From positions 210,236 to 274,235 of the forward strand of contig BAJA01000001.1 in assembly GCA_000613465.1 (NCBI GenBank): DNA of 64,000 nucleotides, in the 5' to 3' direction. The DNA is from Bacteroides nordii WAL 11050 = JCM 12987 (GTDB taxonomy: Bacteria; Bacteroidota; Bacteroidia; Bacteroidales; Bacteroidaceae). A program made the position numbers and the translations under genes. This document shows, one piece after another, positions 1-9,579 of this stretch (within the stretch, counting starts at the first letter, position 1; every line of letters starts with the position of its first letter). The notes under the pieces were generated by a model, which saw only the letters and a list, made by a program, of their open reading frames with translations, was not told the origin of the DNA and did not search any database.

Positions 1-606
1 ACACATAAATTATTGTTGGAAACAGCAAGGAGAGCCTTTTTCAAGAAGGGCTTTAAGGCTGTGTCTATGCGTGAAATATCCAAATTGTCGGGTATCGGTC
101 TGAGCAACATCTACAATTATTATCCTTGTAAGGACGATTTGTTGGCTGACGTGTTGCATCCGCTTTTGGAGGCGATGAACAGTATGCTGGAAGATCATAA
201 TCGCCCGGAGGCCTTTTCTTTGGATGTCTTTACCTCCGAAGAATATCATCGCTCATCCATGAAGGAGGTAATGAACATCGTAAGACGGTATCGTGAAGAA
301 TTTAAGTTACTTTTTTCATCTATCCAAGACTCTCGTTTCAATGATTATTGGGAACAATGGATTAAAAGAAGTACAGTAATGGGTATAGAATATATGGAAG
401 GTATGAAAAAGCTCTACCCTGATCTGCATACCGATATTTCTCTATTCTTTATGCACTTCACCTGCTCATGGTGGGTTAATATGATGAAAGAGGTGGTGCA
501 ACATGAAGAGCTTTCCAGTGAAGAAATTGAATGTTTTATTGGTGAGTATATCCGCTTTAGCACAGGAGGCTGGAAAAGGCTCATGAATGTAAAAATAGAA
601 AGATGA
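1..606 (+). CDS. TetR/AcrR-family transcriptional regulator (5' end outside window)
   Basis: Seen: the reading frame is open from the first base, so the start codon lies upstream of the window; the TTG at 13 is not a convincing start. The first 50 residues form a TetR-type helix-turn-helix (ARRAFFKKGFKAVSMREI, then SGIGLSNIYNYYPCKDDLL). The remainder is an all-helical ligand/dimer domain rich in aromatics and Met. Family knowledge: such proteins are small-molecule-sensing repressors that usually control neighbouring genes. Context: the next ORF starts inside its stop codon (ATGA), so it is co-transcribed with two small ORFs and may control the metal/siderophore-type locus that follows. The ligand cannot be predicted. 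Confidence 0.85.
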   Translation, partial: THKLLLETARRAFFKKGFKAVSMREISKLSGIGLSNIYNYYPCKDDLLADVLHPLLEAMNSMLEDHNRPEAFSLDVFTSEEYHRSSMKEVMNIVRRYREEFKLLFSSIQDSRFNDYWEQWIKRSTVMGIEYMEGMKKLYPDLHTDISLFFMHFTCSWWVNMMKEVVQHEELSSEEIECFIGEYIRFSTGGWKRLMNVKIER

Positions 607-860
607 AAACAAATAGAAACATCCACACATCCTCCTGCCTACAATGCAACCCTTGTGGAAGCGGTTGTACAATTGTGGACAATCGGATTTCTTTCGTATT
701 CGATTCGGAAAAGAAGCACTTTAGCCATCTTCTGTTCGACCCGACACCCGTTGCTTGCATGGGCAGATGCGGCAGGTCTTGTCAAGCAGGATTTCGCTTG
801 GTGCAGGAGGCTAAATACCGCACCACTTCGGTAGAACAACTAAAAACAATCAATATATGA
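603..860 (+). CDS. small cysteine-rich protein of unknown function
   Basis: An 85-aa ORF that starts in the TetR stop codon (ATGA overlap) and itself overlaps the next start by ATGA, so translation appears coupled. It has seven cysteines in two groups: SSCLQCNPCGSGC near the N-terminus (C-x2-C-x2-C-x3-C) and ACMGRCGRSC in the middle (C-x3-C-x3-C). These spacings suggest metal binding or an Fe-S site, which is inference only. There is no signal peptide or membrane segment. I do not recognise the family. Its place between a TetR regulator and a ZIP metal transporter fits a metal-related role. Confidence 0.6.
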   Translation: MKTNRNIHTSSCLQCNPCGSGCTIVDNRISFVFDSEKKHFSHLLFDPTPVACMGRCGRSCQAGFRLVQEAKYRTTSVEQLKTINI

Positions 861-1060
861 GTATCACCAACATCATCTGTAACGGCGAAATAACGCTTGT
901 GCAAGGAGTAAACGGACTTTTCCTCTGCGAGGAATCGTGGGTAACACAAAGCAGAAAATCCGCTCTGCCCAGAGAGGCTTTGAACAAAGAGACTATTAGA
1001 ATTAAAAAAGAATGCATCGATATTGAACGTCCAGAGACTGATTTTCCAGACTTAACTTAG
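857..1060 (+). CDS. small hypothetical protein, coupled to the cysteine-rich ORF
   Basis: A 67-aa ORF whose ATG overlaps the previous stop (ATGA). It begins MSITNIICNGEITLVQGVNG and has a basic middle and an acidic tail. No domain was recognised. A terminator-like hairpin follows about 50 bases after the stop, so the TetR gene and the two small ORFs form one three-gene unit. The ATGA coupling at both junctions is the main reason to accept it as real. Confidence 0.5.
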   Translation: MSITNIICNGEITLVQGVNGLFLCEESWVTQSRKSALPREALNKETIRIKKECIDIERPETDFPDLT

Positions 1061-1110
1061 TAACAGATGTATGAAACATCCCATTTTTAATAATAATAAT
1101 TCATCGTATC

Positions 1111-1148
1111 AAGCGAGTCGCCTGCAAAGAGCGACTCGCTTTGTTTTT
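1111..1148 (+). terminator. rho-independent terminator after the TetR operon
   Basis: Perfect 10-bp arms AGCGAGTCGC (1112-1121) and GCGACTCGCT (1131-1140) are followed by TTGTTTTT. It lies between the end of the small ORF at 1060 and the transporter gene at 1205. Confidence 0.8.
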
Positions 1149-1204
1149 GAACAAAATAGATTTTCGTTCTCTTTTGAAGTACTAACTCCCAATCTGTCAT
1201 AGCC

Positions 1205-2019
1205 ATGTCACAACAAGTATTTGTTCCATTTCTTCTGACACTGTTTGCCGGTATATCCACCGGCATAGGCAGTGCCATTGCTTTTTTCGCCAAACGCACC
1301 AACACGTCGTTTCTTTCTCTATCGCTGGGCTTTTCGGCGGGAGTCATGATTTATGTATCGTTTGTCGAACTGTTTACCTCTTCTGTGCAAACACTTGTGG
1401 AGATGCACGGCAAATCAGAAGGAACGTTTTATGCCACGCTCTCTTTCTTCGGGGGTATCGTGTTGATATTGCTCATCGACAAGCTAATTCCTCGCTACGA
1501 GAATCCGCATGAAATGCACCGGGTGGAAGAAATGAGTGAAAAAGCGAAAATACAATTAGACGTGAAGCCCAAATTGCTACGTGTTGGCATGGTAACAGCC
1601 TTGGTGCTGGCTATCCACAATTTCCCGGAGGTATGGTTACGTTTCTTGCTGCCCTAAAGGATGTGAACATTGCCATACCCATTGCCATCGCCATTGCCAT
1701 ACACAACATACCGGAGGGTATTTCGGTATCCGTTCCTGTTTTTTACGCTACAGGCAACCGCAAGAAAGCCTTTTGGTTCTCGTTTTTGTCTGGATTGGCA
1801 GAGCCGGTGGGAGCCGTCATAGGCTATCTCGTGCTGGCTCCGTTCCTCGACGACAATGTGTTCGGCATCATCTTCGGCATGATTGCTGGCATCATGGTAT
1901 TTATCTCGCTCGATGAGCTGTTACCCGCAGCTGAAGAATACGGTAAGCACCACCATGCCATCTACGGTTTGGTGGTAGGCATGGCGGTCATGGCACTAAG
2001 CCTGCTGATGCTGGGTTAG
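1205..2019 (+). pseudogene. zupT: ZIP-family zinc/metal transporter (ZupT-like), one frameshift
   Basis: Two ORFs in different frames (1205-1657 and 1633-2019) together make a normal ZupT of about 271 aa. ZupT imports Zn(II) and other divalent metals across the inner membrane. Signature metal-site motifs are present on both sides of the break: AIHNFPE in the first part and AIHNIPEGISV in the second. Several hydrophobic segments flank them. The frame changes at about 1628-1632, where CCGGAGGTATGG reads as if one G of a GGG run were missing; adding it gives NFPEGMVTFLAALKD, the expected family sequence. Either this is a recent inactivating mutation or a base-calling error. A His-rich micro-ORF follows. 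Confidence 0.85.
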
Positions 2020-2065
2020 CAAGAAGAAGTAATATAGAAACAATAAATAAAAAACAGAAAAAGAT

Positions 2066-2179
2066 ATGCATACATCTCACACTTACCACTGTCATGAGCA
2101 CGATGCTCACAAAGAGCATACTCACGGGCGTATATTTTTTAGGTATCGCGCACAGCAAATAATAGACATATCATATTAG
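2066..2179 (+). CDS. histidine-rich micro-ORF (37 aa), possible metal-binding peptide or truncated CDF transporter start
   Basis: ATG at 2066 opens a 37-codon frame with eight His in the first 20 residues (MHTSHTYHCHEHDAHKEHTH) followed by GRIFF and a stop at 2177. Such His clusters bind Zn or Ni. Cation-diffusion-facilitator exporters often begin with a stretch of this kind, so it could be the stump of a CDF gene. It sits 46 bases after the ZIP transporter and 30 bases before the methyltransferase. The ribosome-binding site is weak. Expression is not established. Confidence 0.4.
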   Translation: MHTSHTYHCHEHDAHKEHTHGRIFFRYRAQQIIDISY

Positions 2180-2209
2180 TAAGAAAAGACTTAAAAACAA
2201 AGAATAATT

Positions 2210-2863
2210 ATGAGCATAATAAAAAACATCTTTCAAAACTTCCGCAAACCCAAGAATAGCTTTATGGGCAGGTGCATTGTGAAAATGATGAACCAAGGGC
2301 ATAACCGGATTTCTCTTTGGTGCATTGACAACTTCGTAAAACTTTCCGGTGGCGAAACGGTGCTCGATATCGGTTGTGGCGGTGGGCAAAACGTAGCTAA
2401 TTTCATCAAACGAACTCATGGATTAGTTTGCGGCATGGATTATTCACCCACGTGCGTGGACATTGCGAGTCGCAAGAACAAGGCGGCTATCAGTCAGGGA
2501 CGAGCATCTATAGTAGAGGCGAATGTTTCAAACATTCCTTTTGACGATAACCGCTTCGATATTGTAACCGCTTTCGAAACTATCTACTTTTGGAATGATA
2601 TAGTGGAAAACTTCAAGGAAGTATTGCGTGTATTGAAACCCGAAGGAAGGTTCTACATCTGCAACGAGGCATGCAGCGAGGAAGGCAATGAAAAGTGGGT
2701 GAGGAATATCGACCTGCGCATTTACTCACCCATAGAAATACAAAGAATGCTGGAACAAGCGGGATTTATAAATGTGACCTACGACATCTCGCCGGAGAGC
2801 CAATCGCAACGAATATGCGTGCAAGCGACAAAACAACCGATGATGAAACCAATAGACAGATGA
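2210..2863 (+). CDS. class I SAM-dependent methyltransferase
   Basis: 217 aa. The SAM-binding glycine loop is clear (TVLDIGCGGGQNV, about residue 51), followed by the acidic residue after strand 2 (GLVCGMDYSPTCVDIA) and a Methyltransf_11-type core ending RVLKPEGRFYI. This is a soluble small-molecule or lipid methyltransferase of the UbiE/Methyltransf_11 kind; the substrate is unknown. The next ORF starts within its stop (ATGA at 2860), indicating an operon. Its place between a metal transporter and a TonB receptor gives no firm substrate, though methylation of a metallophore is conceivable. Confidence 0.8.
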   Translation: MSIIKNIFQNFRKPKNSFMGRCIVKMMNQGHNRISLWCIDNFVKLSGGETVLDIGCGGGQNVANFIKRTHGLVCGMDYSPTCVDIASRKNKAAISQGRASIVEANVSNIPFDDNRFDIVTAFETIYFWNDIVENFKEVLRVLKPEGRFYICNEACSEEGNEKWVRNIDLRIYSPIEIQRMLEQAGFINVTYDISPESQSQRICVQATKQPMMKPIDR

Positions 2864-3099
2864 GCATCAATAAATATACCCCGATACATCGGGTTCTGAC
2901 TACCTATCCGCAGTTGATTCATCGACTGGTGAAACGAGACAGTCGTTATGTTTCTTTAATCAATCCTGTATCAACTTGTACGTTGGGGCATTGCACTACT
3001 ATTGAGAGCATTGCCTTTACAGTAGGAGACGATATGGAGACTCTTCTCACATACCTCAAAGGAGAAATGGAACGAGAAGATATACAGTTCAAATATTGA
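2860..3099 (+). CDS. DUF1858-like small protein
   Basis: 79 aa starting at the ATG that overlaps the methyltransferase stop; a longer upstream extension in the same frame lies inside that gene and is unlikely. The sequence (YTPIHRVLTTYPQLIHRLVKR, a Cys-containing middle, then VGDDMETLLTYLKGEME) resembles the DUF1858 helical domain, in which a segment shaped like ITxVLxxYP leads to a hydrophobic redox or regulatory helix. Family function is poorly defined. Translationally coupled to the methyltransferase. Confidence 0.55.
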   Translation: MSINKYTPIHRVLTTYPQLIHRLVKRDSRYVSLINPVSTCTLGHCTTIESIAFTVGDDMETLLTYLKGEMEREDIQFKY

Positions 3100-3147
3100 A
3101 AATTACTACTAATAACTGCCCGAAAGGGCACAAAACAATATCGATTT

Positions 3148-3423
3148 ATGCTTATACTTTATAACAAAGCAGCCCGCAAAAATCTTTCCAAGCCGAAGGA
3201 AGCTGCCAAATGGTATCCCGTGCTACGTTCTACGGGTATGTTGAAAGAACGTGAAGTGCCCAAACTCATTGCTGACAAAACGACACTCAACCCCAAAGAG
3301 GCGATCGCCAGAATAGAGTTTAAGGATGTTGAGGTACTTACACAAAAAGTAACCGAAGGAAACTCTTCAGGTACAACTCCTATAGTCGTTTCCACGCCGG
3401 AAGCTCCCGATCCCAGCATTTAA
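3148..3423 (+). CDS. possible HU/IHF-like (Bacteroidetes HU-like) protein, apparently internally shortened
   Basis: 91 aa. The N-terminus (MLILYNKAARKNLSKPKEAAKWYPVL) and the segment IADKTTLNPKEA resemble the HU-like DNA-binding proteins common in Bacteroidetes. The central beta-arm region of roughly 40 residues expected between NPKEA and the basic tail appears to be missing; the ORF goes directly to ARIEFKDVEVLTQKVTEGN and a Pro/Ser tail. It may be a deletion derivative or a different small protein. It lies 30 bases before the TonB receptor. Confidence 0.45.
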   Translation: MLILYNKAARKNLSKPKEAAKWYPVLRSTGMLKEREVPKLIADKTTLNPKEAIARIEFKDVEVLTQKVTEGNSSGTTPIVVSTPEAPDPSI

Positions 3424-3452
3424 GGAGAAACCAACAATCATATAAATAAACA

Positions 3453-5789
3453 ATGAAACAGAAAGTACTATTTTCTCTATTGATACTGATGCTCATGAGC
3501 ATCAGTGTATCCGCCCAAACAGGTGGGGGGCGGATTGCGGGCGTGGTCATCGACAACACTGACGAAGATCCACTGCCCGGAGCAACCCTCTTTATTGAGG
3601 AACTGAAAAAGGGCGATGTAACCAACAAATATGGCGAGTTCTCTTTTTCAGACATTCCTTTCGGTACTTATACATTCACCGTGAAGTTTATGGGCTATCA
3701 AACAGCAGTCCAAAAAGTAACCGTAAGTAAAGAGAATGTAAAGAAAACTATTATCCGCCTGAAAGCCGAAGTCAAATCGCTGGACGAAGTGGTGGTGATG
3801 GGCAAAAGTGAAGCCCGCAAGATTCGGGAGCAAGCCATGCCGGTAACGGTTTACAGTATGAGCCAGTTACAAGGTACAGTAAATAGCGTAGAAGATATTC
3901 TGACTAAGACCGTAGGCGTAACCATTCGTTCGCAGGGAGCAGTAGGCAGTGCCTCGCGTATCTCTGTTCGCGGCTTGGAAGGCAAGCGTATTGGATTCTT
4001 TATAGACGAAGTACCGATGAACGATAATTCCGATTTCATCGACATCAACGATATACCCATCGACATGATTGACCGCATTGAAATATATAAAGGTGTGGTT
4101 CCAGCCAAGTTCGGTGGATCTGCCGTGGGGGGTGCTGTAAATATCGTGATTAAAGAGTATCCACCTCGTTACTTGGATGCTTCGTATTCGTTCGGTAGCT
4201 TCAATACACATAAAGCAAGTAGCGTCTTCAAGCGGAATCTGGTCAAACAAGGAATAGAGTTGGGGGCAGCGTTGTTATACACCCATTCTGATAATGACTA
4301 TCGTATGGAATTGCCTCAGAACAAAGGTAAGTTCATAAAACGCGACCATGACAAATTCAACCAATCGGGGGGAGGGATATCGATGAAAGCCCGTAAATGG
4401 TGGTTCGATCAGATGGAGTTTGAACTTGAATTTATCCGAAACAGCAAGCAGATACAAGGCGTGGTAGAGAACATACGCTCTGCCGAAAGTAGTGCCGGAG
4501 CTTACAACTTCGCCATTGATTTACAGAAAGACAATTTCCTACTCAATGGACTTGACTTCAGTAGCGGCACGGGCTATGCCTATTCTCAATACAACTTTGT
4601 GGATACAGCTAGGCTTCGCTACGACTGGGATATGAATCCTTATCCGCCTGTTTCGGCTTACGGAGGAGAAATAGGAGTTTTACCCTCTGACATGAAAATG
4701 CGTAAGCATACCGTGGGAAATAAGACCAATCTCAATTACATCATCAATGACCGGCACTCCATCAACCTCAACTCATTATTCAAATGGGCATTGGGGAAGC
4801 CCTCCGATCCGTTGTTGGATAAAGCGGTGGGGCGACAGATAAACTTCGACTCACACATGACGAGCTGGGTATTAGGCTTGGGTTACGACTATAAATCCCC
4901 CAATGACAAATTCCTCAACTCGCTGACGGGTAAGTATTATTACTATTCCATGAATACGAAAATAGGAGATGTTTGGAATTCCGTACCCAAAGAAGTGGAT
5001 ATGCAGCAGCACGATTGGGGTGTAAGTGAAGCCTTGCGCTACCGCTTCACCAAAGAGTTGTTGGGGAAAGCTCCGTAAGCTATGATGTACGACTACCGAC
5101 AGATGCCGAACTCATTGGCGACGGCTTCCTTATTGCTCCTTCGGGCGACTTGAAACCCGAAAGAGGAACTAACGCTAACATCGGATTGATGTACGATAAA
5201 AAGATTGGTTCCGGATTGTTGCAGGTGGAGGTAAACGGATTCTTCTCTTACCTGCAAGATATGATACGCTATACGCGCAACTTCGTGCAGGGCAGATACA
5301 CTAATTTCGGTGAGATGCGTACCTTCGGTGTAGAGGCAGAAGTCAAAGCAGATGTTACACGCTGGCTTTACGGATATGTAAATGCCACGTTTCAAGACCT
5401 TCGCGATACACGTAAGTACGAACCAACGAGTAACGTTCTCAATCCGTCGAAGGGATTGCGTATGCCTAATATTCTATTTCTTAGCAAATGCGGGGGTAGA
5501 GTTTCACAAAGAGAATCTCTTCGGAGGGAAAGGTCAGAATGTAAGACTATTTACCGATGCTTCATTCGTAGAAGAGTATTTCTTCGATTTCGAAGTAAGT
5601 CAATATCAAGAGAAACGCATTCCGCGCTCTTTCAAGCTCGACTTGGGATTAGAATACTCCATCATGAACGGTGGGCTTACCTTCTCGGCAAAAGCATCCA
5701 ACCTTACGAATGCCCGCCTGTTCAGCGAGTTTAATTACCCGCTTCCCGGCAGAGCCTTTACCGCACGTATCAGGTACGTGCTGAAATAA
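3453..5789 (+). pseudogene. TonB-dependent outer-membrane receptor, two frameshifts
   Basis: Three overlapping frames (3453-5078, 5079 to about 5473, about 5474-5789) rebuild a receptor of about 779 aa. It has a signal peptide ending SVSA, a carboxypeptidase-like regulatory domain (GRIAGVVIDNTDEDPLPGAT), a plug domain (SVEDILTKTVGVTIRSQGAV, then IEIYKGVVPAKFGG) and beta-barrel strands ending AFTARIRYVLK. The first break (about 5073-5076) reads CTCCGTAAGC where CCGGTAAGC would restore the frame. The second (about 5471-5475) lacks two bases of a C run in PNIPYFLANAG. The net loss is three bases. The role would be energised uptake of a siderophore or metal complex; the DUF4374 lipoprotein directly downstream supports this. 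Frameshifts may be sequence errors. Confidence 0.85.
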
Positions 5790-5837
5790 AGCTAATCACA
5801 ATTCAATATATTATTCAACAATAAAATAAAAAGTAAA

Positions 5838-7079
5838 ATGAAAAAGAGAATCAACGGAGTATTACTCCTCCTAATGAGTATCACTATGCTGTTTTCAGCT
5901 TGTAGCAAAGACCCGGAAACGAAACCAATCACGACCGATCCGGAAGTAAAAGTTGGCGATATACTTGTTTACACCATGCTTATGAATCCCGGTGGACAGA
6001 CCGGGTCAGGTTGGATGCAGTTAGCAGATGGAGTGTCTCCCAAGAAACTGACAAACAAAAATGCCGTGCAAGTCGGTTACGGAATGATGCCAGTGTGCAA
6101 CGGTAATGATGTGTACACTTTTCCTGCGTTCGGAGCACAAGGTGATGAAAATGTAGTAACAAAATGGGGGCGTTCGGGAACTAAACTCACCAAAACGGCA
6201 ACCATGCCTATTCCCCTTAATTCTGTTCCAAGACACATCTCTTTTGTTAATGCAACAAAAGCCTATCTGATATCACTTATCGGCAAGTTATTTATATTCA
6301 ACCCTCAAACGATGGAACTAACTGGTGAGATTGATCTGTCCTCTTACGCTGCACCGGGATTGGCCGTACCGATGTTTGGATCTCCGTTTGTGCATAATGG
6401 ACGTTTGTATGTAACACTGAATCAGACAGACATGACATTCCAACCGGCTACCGAACCTCAGATAGAACTCGCGGTAATCAACACTCAAACGGACAAGGTG
6501 GAGCGTGTCATCTATGAAAAGGCGAGTGGTATCGGTATCGGGGCTTATACCTATGGGCAACAAACCTTTATCGATGAAAAAGGCGATATGTATCTGATGT
6601 GCACGGGCGCATACGGCATGAATCCTAAGTACAAGACCGGTATCTTGCGCATCAAGAAAGGCGAAACCGAATTTGACCCTACCTATAATTGGGTGTTGAA
6701 CGATCAAACAATCGAAGGCGAATCGGGCAAAACCGTTTGGCTGCTTCAATCACAATACGCCGGCAACGGAAAAATGTATGCCACGATGGATATTCCTTCT
6801 TATTGGGCAAACCCAACATCTCCCAACTGGTTCACGGATAAATCGCTCATCAGTGTAGAGATGGATATTTACAATAAAACGGTAAAAAAACTTCCGATAC
6901 CGATGACGTCAAGCTTTGGAGGAGCAGTGGAGAAATACAAGAATCTTATCGTGTTTGCTATTAATGGCAGAAATGATGTGGGCTTTTATACGCATAATCC
7001 TGCAACCGGCGAAACAAGCTCGGATGCCGTAGTAAAGGTAGATGGAGCTCCTGCATATTTCCATTGGTTTGAAAACTAA
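5838..7079 (+). CDS. DUF4374 surface lipoprotein (XusB-like siderophore-binding candidate)
   Basis: 413 aa. The lipoprotein signal peptide ends in lipobox LFSAC with Cys near residue 22. The rest is a beta-propeller-like repeat protein (repeated GKLFIFNPQT, GKMYATMD, NLIVFAINGR strands) of the DUF4374 family. Family knowledge: as I recall, XusB of B. thetaiotaomicron, which captures xenosiderophores at the cell surface beside TonB receptor XusA, belongs to this family. Here too the gene follows a TonB receptor by 48 bases, so a substrate-capture role is a reasonable inference. An XusC-like PepSY protein is not seen; a membrane methyltransferase and two ABC half-transporters follow instead. 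Confidence 0.8.
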   Translation: MKKRINGVLLLLMSITMLFSACSKDPETKPITTDPEVKVGDILVYTMLMNPGGQTGSGWMQLADGVSPKKLTNKNAVQVGYGMMPVCNGNDVYTFPAFGAQGDENVVTKWGRSGTKLTKTATMPIPLNSVPRHISFVNATKAYLISLIGKLFIFNPQTMELTGEIDLSSYAAPGLAVPMFGSPFVHNGRLYVTLNQTDMTFQPATEPQIELAVINTQTDKVERVIYEKASGIGIGAYTYGQQTFIDEKGDMYLMCTGAYGMNPKYKTGILRIKKGETEFDPTYNWVLNDQTIEGESGKTVWLLQSQYAGNGKMYATMDIPSYWANPTSPNWFTDKSLISVEMDIYNKTVKKLPIPMTSSFGGAVEKYKNLIVFAINGRNDVGFYTHNPATGETSSDAVVKVDGAPAYFHWFEN

Positions 7080-7237
7080 GTAATAATCAATCACTCAGAA
7101 GAGGCAAAGGTGAGAGTTGAATTATCGGCCTTTCCTTTGCTCTCATTTTTTAGCCCAAACATTTATTAATCTTGTTTCTCCATTCAGAAATGGCTATTCA
7201 AGGGTTTCAATATCACACACAATAAATAAAATTTCGT

Positions 7238-7801
7238 ATGCCAATAAACGATTTCATTCAATTTCACTTCGGTTGGCTCAATGCATGGATACCTTCGTTT
7301 GCATTGGTGCTGATACAACTTTTGTATATGATTCTTTACCGAGAAGGTGGCAAACGTGCCGTAGATACATCTTGGTATACCTCTAAGGACAAGCGGTACG
7401 CCACTTTAAGCTTTGTGTTTCAGGGAACATTGCTTTTGGTGTCGCTCTTTGTCCCTCTCCGCATAGGTACACCGCTATTCACGGTGGGGTGCGTCTTGTT
7501 TGCCTTTGCACTTGTCGGATTTATGGCAGCCTTTCATGCTTATGCCTCTACGCCTAAAGGAGAAACTGTCGTACGAGGCGTTTACCGCCTGTCGCGCAAT
7601 CCGATGTACTTCTTCTATGAAGTGGGAGCATTGGCGGTTTGCATTGCCTCGGCATCGTTGTGGTTGCTGCCTGCCACAATTCCTTTGATCCTCGTCACGC
7701 ATGGCGTTATCTTGGGTGAAGAGCGATACTGCATGACCACTTATGGGGAAGACTATGCGCGGTACAAAGCGAGAACTCCCAGATACTTCTTACTCAAATA
7801 G
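7238..7801 (+). CDS. isoprenylcysteine-methyltransferase-like integral membrane protein
   Basis: 187 aa with about five hydrophobic segments. The C-terminal part carries the ICMT/PEMT motif RGVYRLSRNPMYFFYEVG, then an acidic/Tyr-rich motif (GEERYCMTTYGEDYARYKARTPRYF) typical of phospholipid- or isoprenylcysteine-type methyltransferases that bind SAM in the membrane. The substrate is unknown. The ATG of the next ABC transporter lies 7 bases after its stop, so they are co-transcribed. Confidence 0.75.
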   Translation: MPINDFIQFHFGWLNAWIPSFALVLIQLLYMILYREGGKRAVDTSWYTSKDKRYATLSFVFQGTLLLVSLFVPLRIGTPLFTVGCVLFAFALVGFMAAFHAYASTPKGETVVRGVYRLSRNPMYFFYEVGALAVCIASASLWLLPATIPLILVTHGVILGEERYCMTTYGEDYARYKARTPRYFLLK

Positions 7802-7808
7802 CAACCTT

Positions 7809-9575
7809 ATGAACAATCTCTCTCAAATACTCAATTCCGCCACGATGGGGCAGCCCCGTCGCTTGCGTCCGCTGATAGGCTGGACGGTTGCGGAGTACTT
7901 TTTTCGTGGCGCACCGTATGGGGCAATGCTGCTCGTGGTGTGGGAGGTATTCAAACCTCTGCAAAATCCCGGCACACCGCTCAACCTCGTGAACATAGGT
8001 TGGGCGTGCCTAATGCTCCTAATTTCTCTCGTTTGCCTTTGGCTCATTAGCAAAAAGGCATACCTTGTAGCCTATAAAGACGGCTACGACATTTGTTGCG
8101 ATGGTCGTTTGGAAGTGGTCAATCACCTGCGCCAACTGCCGATGAGTTTCTTCAATAGTCGTGATCCCGGCGACATCGGGGCATACATTGTCAGCGACTA
8201 TAACAACGTGGAGATGCTCACTACTCACCTTATCGGTCAGTTCTTTGGCGGGCTGGCGATGCCCATCGTCGCTTTGGTTTCGCTCTCATTCTTCAACTGG
8301 CAATTAGCTTTGGCGGCAGCAGCTGTCATTCCATTGGCATACCCCATGATGTGGCTCACCAATCACTTTGTGGCAACCTTGGGCAAGAGGCATCAAAAAA
8401 TAAAGACCAATGCCGCTTCGCGCATGATCGAGTATATACAAGGTATCCGCCTGATTAAGGCTTTCAACCTGAGCGGCAATAAGTTTGAACGCTTGGAACG
8501 AGCTTTCCGTGATCTAAAGCGGGAGAGCATCCGTTTGGAAGCGGCTCCCGCACCCAGCATCACGCTGGCTTCCACTCTGCTCAATGGCGGCCTGGTTCTT
8601 ATTATGCTACTTGGCTTCTCGATGTTGTTAAATGCCAAAGTCTCCATGCCCGTTTACATCATGTTCCTGCTGGCAGGATCGGCTATCTATGCCCCACTCA
8701 TCAACGCCTTGACCTTTATCGCCCTCATCAACTACATGAAGCTGGGAGCCGAACGCATTGATGCTCTTTGCAAAACGCCCGTACTTCCGGAGGGTATAAT
8801 AGAAGATGTTGTCAACTCAGAGATAGAGTTCCGTCACGTCAGCTTCAGCTATAATGCCGATATTCCCGTACTTCGGGATGTATCGCTTACCATTCCCGAA
8901 AAGGAACTGACCGCTTTTGTGGGACCATCGGGTTCGGGCAAAACGACATTGACACGACTCATTGCCCGTTTCTGGGATGTAAGCGAGGGGGAAATCCTAT
9001 TTGGCGGACGAAACATCAAAGACTACACCGTGCATACACTGATGCAACAAGTTTCCATCGTCTTTCAGGATGTGTATCTCTTCAACGATACCATTTATAA
9101 CAACATCCGCGTGGGACGTGAGACAGCTACCCGCGAAGAGATAGAAGTTGCCGCACGCAAGGCGCAATGCCACAACTTCATCACCGCTATGCCTGATGGC
9201 TACGAAACGATGGTGGGTGAAGGAGGTAGCACACTATCCGGTGGAGAGAAACAGCGTATCTCTATTGCCCGTGCCATTTTGAAAGATGCGCCCATCGTGT
9301 TGCTTGACGAGGCAACCGCTTCGCTCGATCCCGAAAACGAGGTTCACATCCAAGATGCTATCAACGACTTGGTGAAAGAAAAGACTGTAGTCATCATCGC
9401 TCATCGCTTGGGCACGGTGATAGGTGCCAATAATATTGTAGTGATAGACCAAGGACGGGTGGTGCAGCAAGGCAAGCATCAAGCTCTTTTGGCAGAGGAA
9501 GGACTGTATCGCAATCTTTGGGAGGAACAACAACGGGTAAAAGGATGGAAGTTCAAACAATCGAATAAACAGTAA
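7809..9575 (+). CDS. ABC transporter half-molecule, permease fused to ATPase (first of pair)
   Basis: 588 aa from the ATG at 7809 (MNNLSQIL); an in-frame ATG at 7743 lies inside the previous gene and is less likely. The N-terminal half has about six membrane helices of the exporter fold. The C-terminal half has Walker A GPSGSGKTT, signature LSGGEKQR, Walker B IVLLDEATASLDPE and an H-loop (VVIIAHRLG). Two such half-transporters in tandem beside TonB/siderophore genes recall IrtAB and YbtPQ, exporter-fold proteins that import ferric siderophores; this function is inference. Drug or lipid export is the alternative. Confidence 0.85.
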   Translation: MNNLSQILNSATMGQPRRLRPLIGWTVAEYFFRGAPYGAMLLVVWEVFKPLQNPGTPLNLVNIGWACLMLLISLVCLWLISKKAYLVAYKDGYDICCDGRLEVVNHLRQLPMSFFNSRDPGDIGAYIVSDYNNVEMLTTHLIGQFFGGLAMPIVALVSLSFFNWQLALAAAAVIPLAYPMMWLTNHFVATLGKRHQKIKTNAASRMIEYIQGIRLIKAFNLSGNKFERLERAFRDLKRESIRLEAAPAPSITLASTLLNGGLVLIMLLGFSMLLNAKVSMPVYIMFLLAGSAIYAPLINALTFIALINYMKLGAERIDALCKTPVLPEGIIEDVVNSEIEFRHVSFSYNADIPVLRDVSLTIPEKELTAFVGPSGSGKTTLTRLIARFWDVSEGEILFGGRNIKDYTVHTLMQQVSIVFQDVYLFNDTIYNNIRVGRETATREEIEVAARKAQCHNFITAMPDGYETMVGEGGSTLSGGEKQRISIARAILKDAPIVLLDEATASLDPENEVHIQDAINDLVKEKTVVIIAHRLGTVIGANNIVVIDQGRVVQQGKHQALLAEEGLYRNLWEEQQRVKGWKFKQSNKQ

Positions 9576-9579
9576 GGCT

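Noticed and set aside
1205..2019. Programmed ribosomal frameshifting in the ZIP transporter gene
   Set aside because: No slippery heptamer or stimulatory structure is visible, and many unrelated genes show the same kind of break.
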